From: Glomus cerebriforme
Taxonomy: Eukaryota > Glomeromycota > Glomeromycetes > Glomerales > Glomeraceae
NCBI GenBank assembly: GCA_003550305.1
Contig: QKYT01000169.1
Location: 112,549-123,337 of the forward strand
Direction: 5' to 3'
Length of the DNA: 10,789 nucleotides
Part shown: positions 1 to 7,739 of the stretch, piece after piece
How the letters are laid out: each line of letters begins with the position of its first letter
Numbering within the stretch: the stretch's first letter is position 1
Notes under the pieces: model-generated
What the model saw: only the letters and a program-made list of their open reading frames with translations
Databases searched by the model: none
Told to the model about the DNA's origin: nothing
Position numbers and translations under genes: made by a program

Positions 1-31
1 AAAATCATATGATTGCAAATCACATGATTTT
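1..31. repeat. Short inverted repeat (13-base arms)
   Basis: The arms AAAATCATATGAT and ATCACATGATTTT are reverse complements with one mismatch and are separated by 5 bases (TGCAA). It lies at the window edge, so it may be part of a larger element cut off at the left. Nothing more can be said from the sequence. Confidence 0.55.
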
Positions 32-61
32 ATTAATTATGCAAACCAAAAGGATTCAGTT

Positions 62-193
62 CATTTTACTAACATACATTTCACCAATGATTATTTTGCC
101 GATAAAATTTCACTGACGATTATTTCACCTACATAAACATTTCACCAAAATGGTTATTTAACTGATAAATGTTTAACCGAAAGTTATTTCATG
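62..193 (+). repeat. Left arm of foldback element: diverged ~30-base tandem units
   Basis: About four to five diverged units follow one another, each built like CATTTTACYRACATACATTTCACYRAYGATTA in pieces (for example TTTCACTGACGATTATTT and TTTCACCAAAATGGTTATTT). Units degrade towards the right. The outer 70 bases or so match the reverse complement of the right arm at 376-474, so together they form long subterminal inverted repeats. The periodicity is read by eye, so unit borders are approximate. Confidence 0.65.
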
Positions 194-270
194 ATAAAGC
201 TGCAACATTAAACTCCTAAGTATAAATATTGGTAAAAAAATTCAATTAATACTATTTTTTCAATCTAAAC

Positions 271-375
271 TAACCAATCCTAACCCTAACCCTACCCTAC
301 CCTAATCCTAACTCTAATCCTAACCCTACCCTAACCCTACCCTAATCCTAATCCTAATCCTAATCTTACCCTAAT
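271..375 (+). repeat. Degenerate telomere-like (CCCTAA)n block
   Basis: A run of CCTAACCCTAACCCTACCC, CCTAATCC and similar words fills about 105 bases. This is the C-rich strand of a TTAGGG-type repeat with many variant units (CCTAC, CCTAATCC, CTAATCTTACC). It is interstitial, not a chromosome end in this window, because unrelated sequence and an inverted copy of the flanking repeat follow on the right. Variant units suggest an old or element-borne array rather than freshly added telomere. Confidence 0.8.
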
Positions 376-474
376 TGTGTCGGTAAAATGATCGTTGGTG
401 AAACATTTGTCTATGAAATGTGAAAATTTTGTCAGCAAAATAATCGTCAGTGAAACGTATGTCGGTAAAATGAA
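376..474 (-). repeat. Right arm of foldback element, inverted copy of the ~30-base units
   Basis: Read on the minus strand, this gives CATTTTACCGACATACGTTT, TTTCACTGACGATTATTTTG and further units. These match the left arm at 62-133 in order with only scattered differences. The two arms therefore face each other across the telomere-like core, as in a foldback or MITE-like element. No clear target-site duplication is visible outside the arms. Confidence 0.65.
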
Positions 475-677
475 TGCGTCTTAACCAAAATAGTGGTAAG
501 TATAAAACAATTAAAAATATTTGAACCATAAAAATACTGTAACATATTTATAATAGAATGAGTAATTTATTACAAATTTAAGTCAAATTTAGCAAAAAAA
601 TTAACTTTTTAATATGATACAATATTATTTAGAAAAAATCTTGTAAGATATAATATCATCTCAGGTGTTTTAAAATG

Positions 678-1652
678 CTAAAAAACTTCAAAAGCCTTTG
701 CTGTTAAAGTAAAAAATGAATCTTGAAAACTAATAAAAGGAGGTAAATTAAAATAATATAAAACTTCTTTAGCTAAAATATGACCAACTAATTTCCCTCC
801 TACTGCACATATATTTGTCCAAAGATTACTATAAACATTCAAATAAAAATTAGCTGAAAGATAAGTAATCCAAGAATTCAACATCTTTGTTTACTCAAGC
901 ATGTTGTTCACCTTGCTTTTCATACATTGAAATAACTTGAGCTATGTAAAGTATTTTGTCTGAGTAAATAATCAAATACCTATTTAAGGTTAAAGGATGA
1001 ATACTAGAAATATTTGCATCGATAATGTTATATACTTTATAAAAAAAAAATGTAAATAAGTGAAAAATAATTAAGATAATTATAAAAAATATATTTAATA
1101 ATAAATATTCACCATTAATTCCTGCAGCTATAGGAATAGTTGCAAGCCTTTTACATCCTTTCCAATGATTTTTTCATCTAGTTACATGAATTTTCTGAAT
1201 AGAATTATTTGTAAATTTGGTAATTAATCGGTTGGCATTATTAGGATTAAATGAACCAGTTATACCAATTTGATTATTATAATTTTTTTTGAATGTCATG
1301 AAAAGGCATCATGCATTTTTTAAGTATTAATTAAAATTCTAGAATACAAAAATCCCTTAGGTGTAAAGAATGTATCAAAACTTTCAAATTGCCTTTGAGT
1401 TATTAATTTCTGATTAAGAATATATTGCAAATCAGAAAAATTTGGTATTAAGGAATTTGTCAATTTATTTTTATCTTCATTATTATTATCAGATTCATCT
1501 AATAATAGCCAAGTAATCTCAAATACAGCAGTTCCAATATTTTCAGACCTACCAAATCAAAGCATTTCTAGAGTTCTGACTGATTCTCAAGAAAGAAGAG
1601 AAAACAAAGGACTAGTAATGGTTAAAGAAACAAAAAAGAAAATTAGCAGCAT
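678..1652 (-). pseudogene. Broken gene of unknown function, signal-peptide-like N-terminus, one hydrophobic segment
   Basis: I do not recognise this protein. An ATG at 1650-1652 opens a hydrophobic leader, MLLIFFFVSLTITSPLFSLL, like a secretion signal or anchor. Coding-like sequence then continues through a frame ending at 1320-1322, a second frame from about 1310 to 855, and a third frame ending with TAG at 678. Summed, this is roughly 320 residues. The frame breaks (near 1320, near the A8 run at 1283-1290, and near 860) lie in or next to homopolymer runs, so some could be assembly errors. A strongly hydrophobic stretch with a core like FFIIILIIFHLF is encoded around 1055-1100, consistent with a membrane segment. 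Nonsense codons away from the frame breaks are TGA at 1587-1589, 1557-1559, 1174-1176 and 895-897; in context each could replace tryptophan. TGG is also used. Coding nature is inferred from extended frames, leader and composition; function is unknown. Confidence 0.5.
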
Positions 1653-2379
1653 CTATTCATGTAGTATTTTGGTAACCAAACAAAATTTTTTTTTTAAAAA
1701 ATTTAAAAAAAGTTATCCTAAAAAAAAAAGGATTAATAAGAGTCAGTTAAAAAAATAAAAATACAAAAAAAAAAATCTGCTCACGAAAAATGAGGCATTT
1801 CTAGAGTCCTAAAGGTTTCTAGAAAAAAAAAAATTAAAAAATAAAGAAATAAAAACAAATAACTACTTATGAAAAACCTGCTGAATAAAAGTATTTCTAG
1901 AATTACTATAATTCTAAAGAAAAGAAAAGGATTAATAAAAGGAAAAAATTTTTACAAAAAAACTATCTTAAATGTCTAAAACTAAAAGCTTCCAATAATT
2001 ATTAAAAAAAAAAGATGTTTATGAAGTAAAAAAGTAGAGTAATGTGCAAAAAAATACTTGAATTTGGTAAGACTGAAATATAGAACTGAGAGTCTTTTAT
2101 CAGTCTTTAATTTGGTCCTGTTATACCATATGTGATCTGGAACTGTAGTTCAGAATCAGTTTAGACTAGATTAAGTAGAACTAAATAGGATCATTAATCA
2201 TCTCTAATTAATGCTATATTGGTACTTCACACTTAATTCATTCATAAATAGATTAATAAAATAAATGAATAAATAATCGAATATTATCACATATTTACTT
2301 TTTCACAAAATTCATCCTTACCAGATATTTGCATATCAACTAACTAAAAATGAAAATTAATATAAAATTATTTAGCTAT
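1653..2379. other. A-rich spacer without a supportable gene
   Basis: Long A and T runs dominate 1680-2040. Short words recur: AAAGGATTAATAA near 1728 and again about 198 bases later, and CATTTCTAGAG at about 1563 and 1796 with a variant near 1902. The first of these lies inside the pseudogene to the left. This suggests old, diverged duplication of a ~200-base segment. A small hairpin, ATCCT-A10-AGGAT, is present at about 1715-1733. From 2080 to 2379 I see no coding frame, RNA gene or clear repeat. Confidence 0.5.
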
Positions 2380-2589
2380 TTATATTGTGATCTCTAACAA
2401 GATATTAAAATATTCAAAATACTGTTCAAAAGTAAATTCTTTTTCCTCTTGGAATGTCATGATATTTGATATTGCTGTTTTTACATTTCTAAATAAGGAG
2501 GCAAGTTTGGATTCAATAGTTAATTTTATATAATTAATTATATGTAAAGTACAAAAGAAAATGTGAAGGTTGATACTGTAAAATTTACC
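2380..2589 (-). pseudogene. Possible coding fragment of unknown function
   Basis: A 69-codon open frame with no useful start codon runs between stops at 2590-2592 and 2380-2382. Its composition looks protein-like rather than random: it contains IESKLASLFRNVKTAISN followed by a charged stretch QEEKEFTFEQYFEYFN. An upstream C-x-x-H pair (CTLHIINY) faintly recalls the region before the amphipathic helices of hAT transposases, but the likeness is too weak to name it. It could be one exon of a degraded element. No flanking exon could be joined with confidence. Confidence 0.25.
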
Positions 2590-2754
2590 TTATTTTTATA
2601 ATGCATCATATCTGTCACATATTTGTTATTTAAGGTTAAAACAATAAGAATATGTATAATATATAAAACAAAACTTAATAAATGAATTGAAATATGACTA
2701 GATATATAAAAATGTATATTAAATTATAACTCACGCACCACACATATGCAAGCA

Positions 2755-2920
2755 AAATATGTGGCTTACCTTTGTGTGTGAAAGGTTTACAACCCATATA
2801 ATAAGTGAAATATATGTTTACTTTTATGTGTAAAAGGTTTACAGCCCATATGGTAAGTAAAATATGTGGCTTACCTTTATGCATAAAAGGTTTACAGCCT
2901 ATATAGTAAGCAAGGTCATT
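2755..2920. repeat. Three tandem units of 52-53 bases, each a near-palindrome
   Basis: The word AAAGGTTTACARCCYATAT recurs with spacings of 52 and 53 bases, and each copy is preceded by an A+T-rich segment ending TTACCTTT or its variant. The third copy contains ACCTTTATGCAT followed by AAAAGGT, a nearly perfect hairpin. The unit as a whole (GGCTTACC...GGTTTACAGCC) is close to self-complementary. An open frame on the minus strand through this array is a by-product of the repeat. Confidence 0.8.
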
Positions 2921-3310
2921 TAATGAACATCTTTACCTATCTGATCACCATATATTATTAAATCAGCCAACAGGTGAATATAAAGAAGAGGTCATATTCA
3001 TATGACAAATAATGGTCTTCTTTTCATACTTTTGGTATGTTTGCCATCCATATGACACACAAGCGTATGGAAAATTGTGTATTAGAAATCATATTTTGGA
3101 GTACAATATGTATTTAACCATTTATATGATATCAATCTTTGATCATCTGATCACAACTCTGATCATATTACTATTAATTATCCCCTGATCGACACCATTT
3201 ACATGTTTATGCAAATTTACTTATACTTACTGGGTAGTATATTTTACATGTATTTATTTATACGCTTCCAGTAAATTTTGCAGTAAAAAGTATAATTAAC
3301 TATTTTAATT
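2921..3310. other. Non-coding spacer
   Basis: No coding frame of useful length or RNA gene is visible. Short palindromic words are frequent, including GTCATATTCATATGAC near 2991 and several TGATCA words at 3130-3190, but they form no regular array. Confidence 0.4.
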
Positions 3311-3343
3311 ATTTTTGCTATTTATACTATTTTTGCTATTTAT
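3311..3343 (+). repeat. 18-base tandem duplication
   Basis: ATTTTTGCTATTTAT occurs at 3311-3325 and again at 3329-3343, joined by ACT, giving a period of 18 bases. It is an A+T-rich microduplication just downstream of the recombinase pseudogene and has no evident role. Confidence 0.7.
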
Positions 3344-3461
3344 GTTATCAGTATAATAATAAAAATTATTCTTTTGCAATATTAATAGTAATATTAACAC
3401 ATTTAACAAATTTAAGTTTAATGTCTTTAATTAAATCCAAATTGTCATTTTTGCGTTTTAA

Positions 3462-3497
3462 GGGAATTGTAATATTTTGNGGAATTGTAATATTTTG
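3462..3497 (-). repeat. 18-base tandem duplication around an N
   Basis: GGAATTGTAATATTTTG occurs at 3463-3479 and 3481-3497 with an N at 3480 between them; if the N is G the unit is a clean 18-mer. In the protein it doubles QNITI. The N exactly at the repeat junction makes an assembly or consensus artefact possible. Confidence 0.7.
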
Positions 3498-3548
3498 AAC
3501 TTCAGAAAGAGTTTTTCTTGATGATATATGAAATTCATCAGAACTAAC

Positions 3549-3660
3549 TTGATCTTCTTCCAAACAATTTTTGTCAATATTTTCTTCTTGTTCTGCACTA
3601 TTTTTATCAAGGTTTTCTTCTTNTTTTGCACTATTATCATTTATATTTTCTTTTTGTATA
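3549..3660 (-). repeat. Three in-frame 33-base repeats encoding an acidic 11-residue unit
   Basis: On the minus strand the C-terminal exon of the recombinase pseudogene reads KENINDNSAKX, EENLDKNSAEQ and EENIDKNCLEE. These are three 11-residue acidic, Asn/Lys-rich units. The N at 3623 falls in the first unit. Such tails are often variable in length; no function can be assigned. Confidence 0.65.
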
Positions 3661-3662
3661 AC

Positions 3663-3731
3663 CTATTGATAATATAATATAAATTAAAAATAAATTTACA
3701 TATTAAATATGTAATTTATTAAAAAAATTAT
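3663..3731 (-). other. Intron 3 of the recombinase pseudogene with mutated donor (GT to AT)
   Basis: LTLPDNK ends at ...AACAAG, followed by ATAATT where GTAATT would be expected. The acceptor CAATAG|GTTATAC is normal. Splicing at these points is phase 0 and opens the acidic C-terminal exon (VIQKENIND). The single G-to-A change at the donor is the same type of transition as the nonsense codons. The boundary is inferred from frame and size (69 bases). Confidence 0.6.
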
Positions 3732-3795
3732 CTTGTTATCCGGAAGTGTTAATTTTGCAATTTCNAATCTTTGAGTCTCATTTTGTGAACGATAC

Positions 3796-3867
3796 CTAAA
3801 TATAATTAAGAATAGTTTAAATCTTTAAATAAAAGATTATTATAAANTTATAAAATAAGATACTCAC
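3796..3867 (-). other. Spliceosomal intron 2 of the recombinase pseudogene
   Basis: The donor AATGT|GTGAGTAT and acceptor ATATTTAG|GTATCG bound 72 bases. Splicing makes a Val codon from both exons and places the presumed catalytic Tyr codon as the next codon. An N at 3847 lies inside the intron. Confidence 0.8.
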
Positions 3868-4090
3868 ACATTTAATCCTGCTAAAAATCTGTGTAATGTT
3901 ACATTCATAATTGCTTAAGAATCTAATTTCTCATCATTTAATTTTTGTGCAGTACATTTTCTTAAGAAGTGGTTTACAACCCTTCTATTTGTACAATCAA
4001 TTCCTGTAATTGGACAAATATCCTTTAATATTCCTGATAATTTATCTCTACCCATATGTTGTGTAGAATACCACTTTCCTGCTTCAATAT

Positions 4091-4168
4091 CTATAGAATA
4101 TTATTAAAATTAGAAAGTTAATAATTATATTAGTCATATTTTTAAATTTTAATAAAAAAAAATTTTAC
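4091..4168 (-). other. Spliceosomal intron 1 of the recombinase pseudogene
   Basis: The donor AAAG|GTAAAA and acceptor TCTATAG|ATATTG bound a 78-base A+T-rich intron. Removing it joins INKNSK to DIEAGKWYSTQHMG in frame, which restores an unbroken recombinase stretch. Intact GT and AG are kept. Confidence 0.8.
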
Positions 4169-5211
4169 CTTTAGAATTTTTATTAATATGAAGGAAAAAA
4201 GATTTTTCAGCATTTTTTGGATGTAGACTTAGATATTTTTTAATATCATAGCATGCTCCATTTCCTTCAGATTCATTAGGAGGAATAATATGTGTAAGTG
4301 GTTTATTAGAATTTGTTCGATGATAATAACCTCCCTGATGAGTTTTATCATAGATTGTAATAATATCAAATCCTCCATCATCACGTTCCTTAAAATGTTT
4401 AGCCATAAGGTTACAATAGGAACTATCTCTTCATGCTGTATATCACCCTACCCATAAAAATACTCTTCTAAGTAATCCACTTGGTGTTTCATTTGATATA
4501 TCAGGATGATCAAAAATCTTGATCATTTCTTCATCTGTAAGAGTGTCTGCACCATTTATTTACTATTGCTAATTTCTTCAAGCTTAATCATCCTAGTATG
4601 TAATGTATCACAAACTGCTCTAAATTCAAAGTTTTCATGTATATTAAATGGTTCCTTATTATTAAACAATTCTTATTAAAATCTGTTTTATACCAATATT
4701 CCATCATATAATGAATTTGCTTTATAATCCTTCTTATCTTTTATTTTGATTACTATAATAAATTCACATAATAAAAGTGCAATAACTTTTTTATCATAAA
4801 GAGTTAATAAATCTATATCCGGCTGTGTATCATTACAAATTCCTCAAATCTAGAGAACAACAATCTAGTACTTTACTTAGTATTTTTAGGCTTTGATATA
4901 GTAATATATTTTTATAGGATTTTTATAGTAGGACGTTCATATGATTCTTTTGAAGTGGATGATTTGGATAATTTTGAAGATTCATGTATTTCAGAAATAT
5001 TTACATTTTCCAAATGAGAAAGTATTTCTTTTAATTCATCTGTAATGATAATATTATTTTTCAAGCATAGTAGTTCAGAAGCTTTTTTAAAATTCATTTT
5101 TTTAAATGTAAATAATAAAAGGAGAAGTAAAAGAAAAAAATGATGCAATAAACTATATTTATACTAAAAAATGTGATATACTATATATGTAAATGGCAGG
5201 TGATAAATCAA

Positions 5212-5333
5212 TTATATCCTGGCTAATTGGAATAGTAAAATTTTACTTTAGAATCAGAAAAAGATCAGCCTTTGGCTGATCATTTATCCAATCCTAGTAA
5301 AATTTTACTTATTCTTAATTAGCCAGAATATAA
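5212..5333. mobile_element. Palindromic MITE, 122 bases, TA-flanked
   Basis: The two halves are inverted copies: TTATATCCTGGCTAATT on the left and AATTAGCCAGAATATAA on the right. Each half contains AGTAAAATTTTACT, and the centre is the hairpin GATCAGCC-TTT-GGCTGATC. TA at 5213-5214 and 5331-5332 could be the target duplication, giving an element body of 5215-5330, as in Tc1/mariner-type MITEs. It has no coding capacity. It sits between the divergent pseudogenes at 5097 (minus) and 5454 (plus), close to where promoters would lie. Confidence 0.75.
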
Positions 5334-5838
5334 CTATTACTTGTCAACCAATAAAATATTGTTCTTGAATTCACGTTCTCTCAATATCAATATATCATCC
5401 ATAATAATAGGATTGTGAAATTTAAGTTTTATAAATCTCTTATTCTATTGGAAATGTATAATATTAATGATTTTTTTAAAGATTTATCAACATCTAAGTG
5501 GTCATTAGTGACCTATATCAATGGAATTATTAAAGACCCAGACAATAATCTTACCTTTGATTAACTACTCACAAACTTCATAGAAAGCTTTAAAAATATA
5601 AATAAGATACTTTCTATTCTATTATCATTATGATTATTTTGTGATAATTACATAAAATAGTTAAAGGTACTCTTGTTGCTTTTTTTTGCTTTATTGATAT
5701 TAGGTTAAATTTAGCTTATTGAATTTTCTATTATTACAGTCATTCATTATCTAGTAAGTCTATTATAATGTTATGTCAGAAATTTTTTGATGCTAAAAGA
5801 AATCTCAAAAAAAGATAATCATTAATTCTGTGGTTAAG

Positions 5839-5908
5839 GTATGTTAATATGCATTAAAGTTATATTATAATAGATAAGAACATTTAAATTATCACAGTTT
5901 TCTTTCAG
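5839..5908 (+). other. Probable spliceosomal intron
   Basis: The 70-base segment starts GTATGTTAAT and ends TTTTCTTTCAG, both good fungal splice signals, between two coding-like stretches (AKRNLKKR...LILWLR upstream). The size matches the other introns of the window. Confidence 0.6.
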
Positions 5909-6306
5909 AAATCAGTTAATATTGATGATGCATAGACAAAAGACCTCCAGGTTTTTTACACTTCTATTCCATTAGAAATAGAGGTATAATAATCAATGCC
6001 TTCCAAAATACAAAAAGATATCTATTATATCATAAGTGATGATAATAATAATGAAGATACAAATAATGATGACCATATTTTTGATAATAAATTGATTTAT
6101 ATAAAAGATTCCAATTATTTTGACACTCTTATAGATAACATAAATCTATCTTACAATGGAAGAGAGGAAGAATCTATACAAATACCTTTAATATCTACAA
6201 TTTCAGTAGTCAATAGTTGGGACTTCTTCAAAATAGATGATATTGGCATTTTGAAAATTTTTAGCTTCTTACATAATTTCTTATCTAAAAAAAGCCTTAA
6301 AGTTCA

Positions 6307-6388
6307 GTAAGTATTATTTTTGCATAAATAATTTTTTGTAAGAGAATTCATTTATAAAATTTGTAAATATCATTTTTTTCTATTAAAG
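6307..6388 (+). other. Probable spliceosomal intron
   Basis: The 82-base segment starts GTAAGTATT and ends TTCTATTAAAG. Splicing restores a Gln codon (CA|G) and joins SLKV to QSQYWNILD without changing frame, extending the 5996-6310 open frame. Confidence 0.65.
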
Positions 6389-6788
6389 GTCACAGTATTG
6401 GAATATTCTTGACTTGACCAGATAACACAAGCCAATAAAAAAAAAGTTTATCTCAAAATGGAATGAGCTTATAAATAATTTTAAATTAGATATAGTATAG
6501 AAAATGGTAGAGCTTAATCTGTCTAAAATAAGCTTTTTTGATAATATTAAGATAATAATAATTTATTTTATTTTATTAATGATTTGAAACTTTTATTAAA
6601 TAGGATTCAGAGACACAAAAAAGTATACCAATATTACATACTCATTTAATATTGGTAAAATCATACCTTGAGCATCTTAAACTTCTGATAAATAAAGGGA
6701 AGCTTATGATTCACTACTTTTAAAATGAGTATTGATCAAAATCAGGAGAAGTTTTGAAAACATTGGTAATTTTTCAAGGTTCAGATCA

Positions 6789-7172
6789 TCTATATAATTA
6801 AAAAAATTTGTGTGTAACGGATTAACAATATAAATAATCACATTATAAATGTGTAACATTATCACGTGATATTACACAAATTCTAAAAAAGGCAATTTTT
6901 CTTCTTACAAAAAACGGAAAAATAGTTGCACAAAGTTACACAAAATTTCTAAAAAGGAAATTCCATTATAATTCAGTTAATTCTAGCCAGTCTTACAGCA
7001 TTATATAATTTTCGCACATAAAATAGGCCTGCATTATGATTTTCGCCTATATCAGATATGCACATTTATTATTACGTGATTTTTTCGCAATGACAACTAA
7101 TAAATTGTGTATTTACGTTTATTTTTTATGTGAAATACATATACCCGTTGCGAAGCAACGGGCAGCACCTAG
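6789..7172 (+). mobile_element. Candidate non-autonomous Helitron, 384 bases
   Basis: The right end is strong: a perfect 8-base-pair hairpin with a 3-base loop, CCCGTTGC-GAA-GCAACGGG at 7144-7162, then six bases, then CTAG at 7169-7172 followed by T. Helitrons end in a hairpin plus CTRR and insert between A and T. The left end is less certain. TCTATATAATT begins at 6789 and is preceded by A, which fits the TC start and the A/T target. No Rep/helicase gene is inside. It lies between two exons of the surrounding plus-strand pseudogene, close to the acceptor TTTTAG at 7211-7216, so it may have landed in an intron. Confidence 0.6.
6861..6870. repeat. Perfect 10-base palindrome ATCACGTGAT inside the Helitron candidate
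   Basis: ATCACGTGAT is self-complementary and includes CACGTG, the E-box type word. It follows a small hairpin CACAT-TATAA-ATGTG at 6839-6853. A role is not implied. Confidence 0.4.
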
Positions 7173-7310
7173 TGCGTTATTAATTTTATTTTAACATTTT
7201 GTTTTTTAAATTTTAGGCATAAGCAACAATTAGTAGTAAGTCAAAAAAGACATAAAGTTGATTAAGATCTTAATGATGATCATACCCATATTGGCCAGAA
7301 AACAGATTTA

Positions 7311-7739
7311 CAGTCACCACTGGATATAATGAACCTTCCATTCCAGAGGATTTAGTTCAGTATAAAGTGAATTCATTATATAATATACTGAACTCCTGGT
7401 AATTTTAGCCAAATTTATAGTGCTGGCCAGAATTATAATTTTGCTTAATATAAATTTTCAAAAAAGGTTATACATTAATTACTAATAATTTTGGCTAGCA
7501 CTATAAATTCAGCCTGAGTTAATACATAGTTACATAACTGTTCATTATAGAAATAAAAATTAATATATGGTTTATATATCTGGGCTGTTAAGGTAGGTTC
7601 GATATATAGTATATAGTATTTTATTATGGCAATTCAGTATAACCAGTATAATTAATTATAGAAAATTCAGTTCTGGGAATTTTGGTTCAGTATAACAAGT
7701 TTTTGGTATATATAGGTTCATTATAACTAATGGTGACTG
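7311..7739. mobile_element. TA-flanked MITE (Tc1/mariner-type ends) inserted in the transposase pseudogene
   Basis: The ends are 26-base inverted repeats with three mismatches, CAGTCACCACTGGATATAAT... on the left and its counterpart reading CAGTCACCATTAGTTATAAT... from the right. TA duplications lie at 7309-7310 and 7740-7741. The 429-base body has no coding capacity and is rich in internal inverted words such as AGTTCAGTATA and TATACTGAACT. The host reading frame is restored by its removal, which supports the borders. Confidence 0.85.
7404..7516. mobile_element. Nested inverted-repeat element (probable second MITE)
   Basis: TTTATAGTGCTGGCCAGAAT on the left and its inverted partner ATTTTGGCTAGCACTATAAA on the right form arms of about 30 bases with few mismatches. 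A TA pair at 7416-7417 and 7504-7505 would define an 86-base body (TAGTGCTGGCC...GGCTAGCACTA), although the inverted similarity extends outside it to 7404 and 7516. It lies entirely inside the 7311-7739 MITE, so it is either a younger insertion or an internal foldback of that element. Confidence 0.6.

Larger units (their letters stand above)
3366..5097 (-). pseudogene. Tyrosine recombinase pseudogene, Crypton/DUF3504 type
   Basis: The decayed product belongs to the eukaryotic tyrosine recombinases of Crypton elements, which cut and rejoin DNA through a catalytic tyrosine. I start it at the ATG at 5095-5097 (MNFKKASELL); the 17 codons upstream are leucine-rich, non-conserved sequence. Exon 1 carries the core domain, with TPSGLLRRVFLW, then the first-arginine box read as TA*RDSSYCNL, with that Arg at 4428-4430. 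Exon 2 holds NHFLRK, the HxxR box (His at 3969-3971), then TLHRFLAGLNVY. Its Tyr codon at 3792-3794 comes just after intron 2, followed by RSQNETQR. The C-terminal exon is acidic with 11-residue repeats. Breaks: TGA at 4443-4445 and 4431-4433, a TAA after EKLDS, TAA codons near 4670-4690, and frameshifts near 4840, 4670 and 4560. Family assignment is from motif order; no search was run. Confidence 0.8.
5454..6788 (+). pseudogene. Degenerate multi-exon coding region, unrecognised
   Basis: An ATG at 5454-5456 opens MYNINDFFKDLSTSKWSLVT, followed by coding-like sequence broken by TAA (after NLTFD) and TGA. A good intron, GTATGT...TTTCAG, lies at 5839-5908. The next exon includes an open frame from 5996 to 6310 with an acidic Asn/Asp-rich part (ISDDNNNEDTNNDD) and SVVNSWDFFKIDDIGILK. 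A second intron, GTAAGT...AAAG at 6307-6388, joins it in frame to QSQYWNILDLTR, and FISKWNELINNFKLDIV follows. A possible third intron (6552-6603) would have an AT donor. After it, two frames both look coding, so a frameshift is likely. Stops are mostly TAA after or before basic residues and TAG/TGA where Trp would fit. It may be the 5' part of the Tc1-like gene that resumes at 7217, since strand and spacing agree, but I could not prove the join. Confidence 0.5.

Noticed and set aside
271..375. True chromosome end
   Set aside because: The telomere-like block is internal, has many variant units and is followed by unrelated sequence and by an inverted copy of the left arm.
2675..2884. 69-codon minus-strand open frame
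   Set aside because: It runs through the 52/53-base tandem repeat and its repeated peptide follows from that array.
2755..2920. CRISPR-like array
   Set aside because: There are only three copies with no unique spacers of constant length; the whole unit is repeated, and the context is eukaryotic.
3130..3190. Cluster of TGATCA words as a regulatory array
   Set aside because: Spacing is irregular and the words are short palindromes expected in A+T-rich DNA.
3458..3640. 60-codon minus-strand open frame
   Set aside because: It is a lysine-rich alternative frame of the recombinase's acidic C-terminal exon, whose splicing phase supports the other frame.
5098..5148. Earlier start of the recombinase with a leucine-rich leader
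   Set aside because: The MHHFFLLLLLLLFTFKK extension comes from an A+T-rich leader in the presumed 5' untranslated region; a nuclear recombinase needs no signal peptide.
6777..6792. tRNA B-box-like GGTTCAGATC
   Set aside because: No matching A box or cloverleaf arms are present upstream.
7141..7172. Rho-independent terminator
   Set aside because: The hairpin is not followed by a T run and the context is eukaryotic; hairpin plus CTAG|T fits a Helitron end better.
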